A stretch of DNA of 64,000 bases. Origin: Thinopyrum elongatum (Eukaryota > Streptophyta > Magnoliopsida > Poales > Poaceae). Of the stretch, positions 12,101 through 21,259 are shown one piece after another. Below the pieces are notes generated by a model that saw nothing but the letters and a program-made list of their open reading frames with translations, searched no databases and was not told where the DNA came from. The DNA lies in contig CM022298.1 of NCBI GenBank assembly GCA_011799875.1, positions 726,422,181 to 726,486,180 of the forward strand, written 5' to 3'. Position 1 is the stretch's first letter; the number at the start of each line of letters is the position of its first letter. The position numbers were made by a program, and so were the translations under genes.

Positions 12101-14428
12101 TGCTATCCAATGCTGGATTCCGCTAAGCTCCTGGCCGCTGTAGAGACCCCCTTCCACTGGCTGATTTCGTCGATCTGCTGCTGCTTACCGCTGTAATTGG
12201 AGTGCCCACACTCCGCGTGCCTAACATTCTAGCCTTAAGCATTCTACTCTCCGCTTCCTCTTCTCCTTCCCAGCTCCGCTTCTTCTCCTCCTCATCTTCT
12301 TTCTTTCTCGCACGGCTTCTGTAGTCGGCGTTCCCTTCCAGTCCCGCAAACCCCTCATATACCACGGAACAACGCCTTTGCCTCGTGTTCCTTCTTCCCG
12401 GGTGTTTTCAGGATTTCCCAGGGCACGCGTAGCCATCGTTCTCTCTGTTGGGCGTGAAACACCCGCGTTCGAGCCTCTTCTATTGCAACAAGTATTTGAG
12501 GTTCGGCTCCTTTAAGACTTGCCTCCTTCAAAACCTTGCCTGTCTTGGGTCCACCCCCCCCCCTGCGCATAGAACCAATCCTTGCACCTGGGGGGCCAGA
12601 CTCAATGTAACTGGACTGACCCCTACAATCCAGCATCTCTTGCTCAGCCTTATCCCACTTTAGGCCCGGGCCACCGCGTAGCCACCTGGCCCCCTCCTAT
12701 GGTAATGCTCCTTTTCGCGGCATTGATTCGTGTTTATTCTCGACCCGTTTCTTAGCTAATTCCGCTTCCTTGAATTTTCACGACAAAGCTGGGCTCAGTG
12801 ATCTCTTTGCTTCTTTTGCTTCTTCCTGTGTTCCCGCAATTCTGGAGTCTTCATTCCGCTTCCGACGTACTTGGCCCATATAGTTTCTTGTGGTTGTTTG
12901 AATGCAACGCCATCTTCGTAAGAGCACGTCCTTGACTTTCTTCCTCACATCCCGCTGTGAAAGGACTGGTAGGGTGTAAATGTGACATGAGAGTTCCCAA
13001 AGCATTTTTTTTTGCTCTATCCCAACAAAAGTAAGATCTGGATGTTGCTTTTGGCTGCCTTTTCCATTCTTGAATGGAGATCAGGATTTTGGTCCTTCAC
13101 AGAACTCCGCATGATGACGAACGAACTTGCCCGCATTCTTCTTAGGCTCGATAGGTTTCGCCATTAGGTTTGAGGCATCGATGTTGGGTACTTTACGCCT
13201 CCTTCAACTTTTGGCCGGCCCTCGCACTGTCCCGCTCCCCTGCAGACGATTTGTCTCGATCCGGAGGCTGAATAAGAAAGATCAATTCGTTTAATATATA
13301 TTACACAAATCATTTAAAACACGTGATGATCACTAGATGCCTGCTTCTATAAACATAACCTCGCCGGTATGTTGCTCATTTCAAGATCAGCATCATAAGT
13401 TCTGGACTTCAATCAATTTCGGTCGTCTTTATCGAATATCATATCACCCTCCCCGGTATTGTTCAGATATTGGGAGCTGTTCATCTTCTTCATTTGATCA
13501 CTGGCCGGCTCCGGGAGCGTATGAGCTTCGAACATAGCCTCCTTCTTTCTCCTTCTCTGCCGGTAGTGTCCGCCATAGCTTTTATTTAAACTATCCAGAA
13601 GAATATAAAAAAATTAGTAACGCATCTCAATAATAGTAGATATTGAATCTGCATCTCGAATAATAGTAGATAATTATATGCATCTCGAAATATAAAACTG
13701 AATCATAGTAGATAATTATATGCAATCATCCGAATATAACTCGAATACAATCGGCTCGAATATTATCGAATAATATATATAATCTGAATATTACCGAATA
13801 CATCACTAGCTCCTAATATAGATCGAATACTATCTAATTATCTAGTTTCACTCAGTCACGGTTTTCCTGAGGGCGCGGGCGGTGACACGCCAAAGAGAAG
13901 AACCATCACGGTATCATGCTCGGTGAGATTTCCCGAAGAACCTGCAGGTATTGGAGAACCTTACGTCCATAGAGCCATGTCGACGACGTTGCTGTCCCCT
14001 CCCTGACATGCGGCGCGTACCACTCTGGCGTGCCGGCTCCCGCCCAACCGAAGTGGCCCACGCGAACGCCACCAAAGGAGCTCCGGGTCGACGACGGGAC
14101 CCGGGGCCGGGTTCCTCACCAAGCGGCGCGCCCCTGAAGGAGCACTCCCAGTGGCCAAGCCCGGTCTGGAGCCCATCCCGGACTGGCTCCTCTGAAGCAG
14201 ACTCTCCTCGTCGCGAACGGGTCGACGGCGAGGATGCGGCAGGCATCCGTTGACGGCGTCGAGAACAAATACTAAATATACCCCCCCCCCCAAAAAATGA
14301 CCTTTTTTAATGATTGGATTGTGATTTCTTATATACAAATTCTATATGAAATTCATCTAACATTTCTATAACAATAGTATAAAAAACTAAAAAAAACAGT
14401 CATCTAACATTATAATCTAATTCATCTA

Positions 14429-14430
<2 letters not shown>

Positions 14431-14475
<45 letters not shown>
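14431..14475. repeat. (AT)n microsatellite
   Basis: About 44 bp of alternating AT inside an AT-rich intron-like part of the ORF2 gene of element A. It is surrounded by repeated 'catctaacat' motifs (14,355-14,690). Confidence 0.9.
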
Positions 14476-14476
<1 letters not shown>

Positions 14477-14727
14477 TAAAAGTATCAAATTTCCTTAACT
14501 TTTTTCTATATACATCTATCATGTAGTGAAAAAAATGGTCAAAATTCATCTAACAACATTGCTATATCTACAATCATCTAACATTTCTATCACTAAAACT
14601 ATAACAAAAATTCAAAAAAAACTAAAACTATAAAAATCTAAAAAACATTCCTCACATTTATATATCTAATTCCATCTAACATTTCTATAACTAAAAGTAT
14701 AAAACTAAAAACGAAAAATAGAACATA

Positions 14728-14758
14728 TGTGTGTGTGTGTGTGTGTGCGCGTGTGTGT
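14728..14758. repeat. (TG)n microsatellite
   Basis: About 30 bp of TG/CG alternation (TGTGTG...CGCGTGTG) directly 3' of the GC-rich first exon of the minus-strand ORF2 gene. It probably lies in the first intron. Confidence 0.85.
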
Positions 14759-15010
14759 TCGAATCATTGGGATGGCGGCCAGGCGGCACGGCTCAAGCGG
14801 GGCGCGGGGGCGGCGACGGCGACGGCTTGCGAGCTCGGGTAAGGGCGGCGGCGCGCGGGGCGGCGGGCGGCGCGACGGGAGACGGCGTGGGGCGGCGCGC
14901 GGGACTGCCGTCTACAGCGTGGGCGGCGACGTCGTCGACTGGCTGCAGTCTTTGGCGTCATACGACGGAGAGGAAAGAACGAGGAACACATAGGGAAACT
15001 GAATTTTTTT

Positions 15011-15222
15011 CAAGTGTGTATATATAAGGATGGACCTTTATTACCGGTTTGAGCCAACCAACCGGTAACTAAAGGTCTGTTTTGGCCAGGCCAAGCGACG
15101 GGAAGCGACCACCTTAGTACCGGGGGTGGCTCAAACCTGGTACTAAAGACCCCCCCTTTAGTTAGTATAACCCCGGTGGAGCCAGCACCGGTACTAAATG
15201 TGATGCGCTGCCACCTACTGTG
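15011..15222 (-). promoter_or_regulatory. Internal repeat island with TATA box driving ORF2 (element A)
   Basis: Inverted motifs such as 'gtaccggt...accggtact' with 'ggctcc/gagcc' spacers fill 15,030-15,222. A TATA box on the minus strand (TTATATATA, 15,019-15,027) lies directly 3' of them, and the GC-rich first exon follows. The arrangement copies that at the element's own 5' end, so ORF2 seems to have its own promoter controlled by the same kind of repeat. Element B has the island (6,761-6,922) but has lost the TATA. Confidence 0.55.
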
Positions 15223-15229
15223 CCACAAA

Positions 15230-15792
15230 GTTTAGTCCCAACTGCGCGAGCGAAGGGCTGCTGCAACTGGTTTTTATAACCCAGCCGTCAACGCCAAACC
15301 ACCTCCTTCGAGCTCCTCCCCAAAGCAGGCGTCTTGTCCAAACTGTTGCGCTGCTTGTGGCCTACTGGGGCCTTTCAGGCCCTGCATCGCGGGCCCACTA
15401 TAGGTTGGGTTTCTAGCTCGTATGCAGGCCGTTGTGGCCCAGTAGGCGGGCTTTTTTTTATTTAGTTTTTTCTTTTGTTCTTCTTTGCCTGCTTATATTT
15501 CTTTTCTTTTTATGTATTTTTCTGAGTTGTTTTTTTGCTGTATTAGAGTTTCTTTCTTTGTAAATATTTTTGCTTTACGTAAAAAAATTACAAACTTTCT
15601 GTTAGTGCCAGTAGTTTTTTCAATTTGAATAGTTTTTAAAATTTGAATTTATGTGACGATTTGTGTGAATCACTAGTTTTTTGTATACTTTACTTTAAAA
15701 ATAGATTTATCAGTGATTCTCTTTTTCCTTATGTTTTAATATAGTTTGTTTTATCATTAATTCAATTTTGGTAATACTTAGGTTATTTAATC
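15230..15792 (+). repeat. CACTA-internal spacer (element A)
   Basis: GC-rich (15,230-15,450, with 'cagtaggcgggc') and then T-rich. It ends in 'gattctctttttccttatg...ggttattt' before the Afa units. Homologous to 6,183-6,760 (inverted) and 26,013-26,510 (same strand). Confidence 0.65.
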
Positions 15793-16382
15793 TAACCGAA
15801 AACCTGATACTTTGAAGAGATGTCCCTTTGTAACATGGAAGTGGATCCAGTTTTTGCCGTACCCCTCTCTATTTTTTTTGCACATGCTAATAGTGGGTGA
15901 CATGAGATACCATGCCAACTTTCAACCTTTTCAGAGTTCATTTATAGTGCTTTTCATTTCAGAGGGTCATTTTAGCCTCAAAAAAAAATCCGTAAATGCA
16001 TGAAAAATATCAATGATGTCAGAAAGGGTCGAAAGTTGATGACGTGGCTTTGAATGTGCATACTAACTGCACAAAATTCTGGAGGTTGTATAAGTTTAAA
16101 CAAATGAATTGCCTTTGTTAACAGATGAGTTTTCGTCCGCAACCCCTGATACTTCGAAAGATATTGTCCATTATGTACACGAAGTGCAAATCCATTTTTG
16201 TGCCCGGAACCTCTCTACTTTTTTGCAATGCTAAATGTGGGTGAAATGATGATACCATGCAACTTTCAACCTTTTTAGAGGGTTCATTTGTAGTGCTTTC
16301 ATTTTTTAGGGTCATTAGCTCAAAAAAAATCATTAAATGAAGTTGAAAAATACATGAGATGACAAAAGGTAACGTTGTTCCG
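15793..16382 (+). repeat. Afa/pAs1-type satellite, element A (short array)
   Basis: Nearly two ~300 bp units with 'cctgatacttcg', 'gtacacgaagtgc', 'accatgc' and 'tgatgacgtggctttgaatg'. They lie between the TNP2 3' end and the spacer, in the same place and relative orientation as in element C but with far fewer units. Confidence 0.8.
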
Positions 16383-16399
16383 GCAAAAAGTACACTGGT

Positions 16400-19300
16400 C
16401 AAATGAAAAACACAAAGCAAACACTAACTATACAAAATTTCCAACTGTCCTTTGGGGGGTGAAACTTTTTTCTCTTTTGCTTCGCGTTGTGCCCCTTTGC
16501 GCCGAACCATGGACAATCTTCATCAGTTCTGGATGCCGGTCATATTCAAGCTGTGGGGAGCAATTTCATGAACCTTTTCATAATCTTCTTCTGACATGTT
16601 CTATCTTGTCATCCACTCCCACGATGTTTCTGTTTCCTAAAAGAACTTGTGGCCCTTTGCCTCATCAATATGATTGTATTTCGCTTCCTTATCTATCTTT
16701 TTTTTTCCGGCTTGGGTAGACATGTCCTTGCACATAGGGAAAACCTCACCACATCATGGCTAGGACGAATGGTTTTCGTCGCGTACCAAGATTGTTGGAT
16801 CCACGTTGGTCATTCCGTACTCGCGGGTCTTCTTTACGCCGCCTCCTGTCAGATGTTGACCCAATTTGGCACCGAAACCAAGGGACCTTTCAAATCACGT
16901 CCAATATCCAAGTTCCCAATAATCTCCTCTATGTAACCAAATATGTGTCCTTTCCCCTACTGGGTAGGCGTCTCAATCGGGCACACGTGTTTGGTTGGTG
17001 CTCTTTTTTATCTTGGCAATCGGTAAAATGTAATTCCCCATTTATCTGTACCCTTTAAAGTCATTATTTCGAGATGGAATTGGGACAGTATGTACAGGTC
17101 ATCTTAATATGGCTGCGTCATGCATGCACTTGTGTCTGCAACCAACCGCCAATGTCCTTGTTTTTGTTCACGGTGTAATCCATCTTCAGACTGCTCGTGC
17201 TATTTGGAGCTTAGAATATTCTTGTGTTCCTCCATATACGAACCACCAAGGCGGATTTTTGTAGAACTGTGTAGTGTGCTTAGTGAGAGAATGCCCGTCC
17301 GTACATATTATTTTAATCCGGTCCTATCGGGCCATTTCCATCAAATCCGCCCTTATGCCGCGATTCAGGAACACCAATCGGCTTTAATGTCAGAATAAAG
17401 TCAACAAAAAACTCAATCAATGACCTCCCATTGTCATGGCCCTTGGAGATGCTTCCTTCGGCCTAGCAACCGTTATGAAACATATTTCTTTAAGACCTCC
17501 CATGACCTCTCAAGGGAACATATTGTGTCGAATACCGGACCCAGAATGGCAATCCTCTTCACATTAGGTGAACTAGGACGGTGCGTCATGATATTGAAGA
17601 ATGATGGTGGGAACACACCAACTCGAAACTGACAAGACATTGCAATGCACCAATCATTCCTCCAACCTTGGTCATATTTCTGATCAATTACCTTCTGGTT
17701 GTTGCATTGAGAATGCCCACAGCTTCACAATGGCTAAGCGAACGTTTTCCCGGTAAGAACGCCCTCATGCAACCGAAGCATGCTGCGTCATAATCACGTG
17801 GCAGTCATGAGACTTTAGGGTTCTGAAACTTTTTTGCTTTCTCGCCTATTTATTATTCCCTTTATATTCCACGAGAAGCCAAGGCGGTACCTTCATACTG
17901 ACATGCATTCAAAGAAGATTTCCCTTCTCTTCTTTGGGGGGGGTAGAAGTGTAGCTGCATGGACCCTATGCATGCCGTCCTGTCCCGTCCTTTCCGATGC
18001 ATACGTTGCTGGTCCTCCCCGTGCCTCCGGTTATCTTTTGTCTTCCCAACCACGTCGAAGAAGCCAACCAGGGTCACGCAAATTCTTCGTCACGTGCATC
18101 ACTGGTCGATTGCAGAGCGGACCTCTAGGTCTTTCCAATAGGGCAGGTCCCCAAAATATAGATTTCTTTTCCTCTTCCACATGGGTTGCACTCCGTAGCG
18201 TCTTTCGGAACAGATTGTCCCCAGGACCCTTCCAAAGATTACCTTCAATCCTTGACCATATCATGTACATCATCACCGGTAACGGTGGCGAGGATTCTCG
18301 GTGGATCTCTGCCTCACCTTTGAAAATGCTTGCCTTGCTTTACAGGACGGGAATCCTGCTCGGAAGAATCGACGATGTCCAGTACACTTCTTGGGGTACA
18401 GATTATCCAAATATCTATTGTCGTATCATCCAAACAAGGCGTGCATGCGCGGTATCCCTTGTTTGTCTATCCTGAAAGGTTACTGAGAGCGGCCAATCAT
18501 TGATGGTCACGAATAGGCACCATGTCGTTCAAATTCTTCCTGTGTGTGCTATTCCCACGCCCGGACACCTTTTTCCATCCACACTGTAAGAGTTTCTTCA
18601 ATCTAATGGCCTTAGGTACACATCAATGTCATTGCGCCGGTTGCTTAGGGCCGTGGATGAGACTGGCATAATATGAACTTCCGCTTCATGCACAACGCAA
18701 GATGCAGGTTACACTACATAGAGTCACAGTCCAGGTGCTATGGTTGCTGCTCTGGCTCCCCAAAAGATTTAATGCCATCTGCGCTTAGACCAAACCTACG
18801 TTCCTTGCGTCACCTCTGCAATTCCTCCCAGTACTTTCCTCTCGCTTTTCTCCCTCTCTGCAAACCCGTCAGCGGTACTCTCAAACTTCCCGTCTTTCTT
18901 ACAGTCTTGTCTGTGCCAATCGCATCGACTTGCCTCTCTTGTTTTGGAACAAACATTTCAACCGTGTATTACGGCGCATACCAATCCCGTGGCAGGAATC
19001 TTCTTCCTGGGGCGCCTCGCCCTTGACATCACCAGGGTCATCGCGGCTGATTCTTACTTATAGCGCAATGCAACCGCATACCGGGCACGCGTTCAAATCC
19101 TCGTACTCACCGCGGTAGAGGATGCAGTCATTAGGGCATGCATGTATATCTGCACCTCTAATCCTAAGGGCAGACAGCCTTCTTGCTTCGTACATACCTT
19201 TGGGCAATTTCGTTGTCCTTGGAAGCATCTTCTTTAACATTATCAGCAACTTTCCAATCCCTTGTCAGATACACCATTCTCTGCCTTCCATTGCAGCAAT

Positions 19301-19851
19301 TCCACAGTGTGGTTGCCTAGCTTTTCTTGTCACGCAGCTGTCGCAATTCGGGTACACAGTTCTTGATCCTCAACATGCCTGCAACTCTTCTTCTTCCTTT
19401 TCACGTGCGCAGTTTCTTCTCTTTGGCATCGGCAATAGCCCTACCTAGATCATCAGCGAGCTCATCTGATGCCTCTTCTTCAGCTTCTTCCCACATTGCC
19501 GGCTCAGCTTCTTGCATCCCCCATTGTTGTACCATCGTTCAGGGAACCCAGGCCGGGTAGCTGTCGTTGTCCTCTTCTTCTTCATTGTCTTCCATCATAA
19601 CCCTCTTTCTCCTTCCGTGTTTGGGTCCAAAAAATTATAGTGGGGCATGAATCGACTCAAACGTGGGACCGTGAATGGTTCTTGACTTAGATTAATTCAG
19701 ATCATCTTACACTCCAGCACATGGACAAGGCAATAAAACCATCCGCCCGCTTGTTTGCCTCAGCCACCAAGCAGAAAGTAATGCACGCCCATTAATGAAC
19801 TAGGAAGAGCATCGGTCATCGTACATCCATTGCCGGCTCATCTTCCTACAC
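16400..19851 (-). pseudogene. TNP2-type CACTA transposase, element A (pseudogene)
   Basis: Collinear with the transposase of element C. The start region at 19,851 encodes MSRQWMYDDRCSS and then hits TAG. The N-terminal Transpos_assoc-like zinc domain, acidic linker, 'HACPNDCILYRGEYEDLNACPVCG' segment (near 19,060-19,140; quoted in part), Transposase_21 core (18,900-17,750), DUF4218-like part (17,700-17,400) and DUF4216-like C-terminus (17,350-16,440) can all be followed, but with frameshifts every 50-150 bp. The protein would bind and cut CACTA ends as a DDE-type recombinase. This copy cannot. The dense one-base indels compared with the clean copy at 45-48 kb suggest that sequencing error adds to true decay. 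Confidence 0.8.
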
Positions 19852-19940
19852 ACACCCGAAAAGACCAAATTAATTACAAGTTTCATACATAAGAGGTCTA
19901 CAAACACACTTATTCTCTAAAACAACATACAAATAACTCT

Positions 19941-20385
19941 CTAGCTAAAGCATTTAAATGCAACAACAAAATGCGATCAAGATTGCAACAAGTAACATGA
20001 TCCCACGCAATAATGATACCAAGCCTCACATCGATGGCATATTTTCTAATCTTTCTAATCTTCAAGCCGCATTTTCTCCATCTTGAATCTCGTGACCATC
20101 GACACGCGTCGGCAACATGCCAAACTCCAATTCCATCTCTTCTCCCCTCAATCTTTCAATTTTCTTTCAAATACTCATTTTCTTTCAACTAAATTTAACC
20201 TCATCGACAAATAGGGTCGGTTGGAATTTTCGGTTCACAACCTCCTAAATAAATTCTATGAATCATTGAATGGGCAAATAATTGTCATAAACACGAATGC
20301 AAACAAATAGGTTTGTAAAAGAGAATATACCACACATCCGAATCATAACCCGGACAGAGGCCGACGGGGGACGGATATCAAACAT
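19941..20385 (-). pseudogene. CACTA small coiled-coil/membrane protein gene, element A (degenerate)
   Basis: Second copy of the gene seen intact at 56,827-57,271. The exon 1 ATG is at 20,385 and the stop codon at 19,943-19,941. The basic coil and the hydrophobic end are recognisable, but several one-base insertions (for example in 'cttcaagccgcat' and 'catctcttctcccc') break the frame. It lies directly upstream of TNP2 on the same strand, as in element C. Confidence 0.65.
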
Positions 20386-20940
20386 GGCACTATGTTAACA
20401 ACCAACGTACGGGTAAGAAATAATTTATACAAGTAACATAATCAATCAGCACAAACATAGTTTTTATATCTTAAAAGGATAAGAACAAGAGGCTCCACCA
20501 CAACGTGGAGCCGGCGACGGGACGTGCGTGCGGGCGATCGACGGTGGTAGACGGGAGACGGAAAGGCACTAATAACCACACCTACTATGCAAAACTAAGA
20601 AGTTTATTTTGACCCCAATTAGCATATAAGTCAAATACTACCACATATAATTCCTGGGGAATTCCCTTTCCTCAATTCCCCCAAAATAGCGGCATATATT
20701 CCTCCCCAAATAAACCCACAAATCACTATACTTATGGAGTCATGCAAGAGCTAATCTAGCAATGAGAGATGAAAGGACAAAGTTTTGCTAACCTTTGTGA
20801 TCACTTGGATGGATGGGGTGCCTTCAAATCTTCAACAAATTTTGGCAAAAATGCAAGTGGGGGGTTGGTGAGCTCGGCAGGAAGAGAAGAAACAGAGGAG
20901 AGGACAGGGGAAGAACAAAGCGCTCGGTTGGACGAATTGG
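20386..20940 (-). promoter_or_regulatory. 5' leader of element A
   Basis: Non-coding sequence between the TATA box and the small gene. It contains 'gagccggcgacgggacg' (20,508-20,524), shared with element C near 57,400, and a purine-rich stretch 20,880-20,925. No further signals recognised. Confidence 0.45.
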
Positions 20941-21259
20941 TTTATATAGGAAGAAAACTTTAGTACCCGGTTTTTTAGACCAACCGGGACTAAAGGTGGC
21001 CCAATGTTCTATCCCGGTTTCGTGGCATGAACCGGTACTTAGAGGTGCTGGTGGGAACTGCAAAAACCTCTGACACCCATCCTGCCACCCCACCTCTTTA
21101 GTACCGTTTCGTGGCATGAACCGGTACTAACGGTTAAAAGACTGGTACTATGACGCCGCCCCTAGGTCCCGTTGGAACGCGGCAACGAAATGGTCACATA
21201 TGCCTTTCAGTTACAAACCGGGACTAATGTGCTTCACGTTAGGCCTTTTTCTACTAGTG
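20941..21259 (-). repeat. 5' terminus, subterminal repeats and TATA box of CACTA A
   Basis: TATATAAA on the minus strand at 20,948-20,941. Inverted motifs lie between 20,965 and 21,240 ('gtacccggtt', 'aaccgggactaaagg', 'ccggtttcgtggcatg', 'gaaccggtact'). The terminus reads CACTAGTAGAAAAAGGCC from 21,259 leftwards. Confidence 0.8.

Larger units (their letters stand above)
9385..15010 (-). pseudogene. CACTA second gene (ORF2, Ulp1/C48-protease type), element A
   Basis: A multi-exon gene on the minus strand, now broken into many frames. Recognisable pieces from 5' to 3': a GC-rich first exon (15,000-14,730), a GC-rich block (14,260-13,914), a charged Glu/Arg/Lys segment (12,365-12,220), and a Trp-rich segment (12,157-11,771, containing FMKWWQNNWGLH). 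A Ser/Gln/Lys linker follows at 11,235-10,975, and the block ending DALDKSI near 10,620-10,640. The end carries KFKEVREKLLPR (~9,580-9,540). The DALDKSI and terminal motifs resemble the Ulp1-like (peptidase C48) second protein of grass CACTA elements. I could not locate an intact His-Asp-Cys catalytic set. Alternative: another CACTA accessory protein without protease activity. Confidence 0.55.
9002..21259 (-). mobile_element. Giant CACTA transposon A (12.26 kb, minus strand), inserted in ORF2 of element B
   Basis: The ends are CACTAGTGCGAACCGGC at 9,002 and, on the minus strand, CACTAGTAGAAAAAGGCC ending at 21,259. The flanks 8,999-9,001 (GCT) and 21,260-21,262 (TCT) look like a 3-bp target duplication with one change. 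Joining the flanks restores the sequence seen in the paralogous gene near 13,530-13,560. Internal order on the minus strand: subterminal repeats, TATA (20,941-20,948), small gene (20,385-19,941), TNP2 (19,851-~16,440), Afa (16,380-15,795), spacer, repeat island, ORF2 gene (15,010-9,385), subterminal repeats. The two termini share only the first seven bases clearly, which is unusual. Confidence 0.8.
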
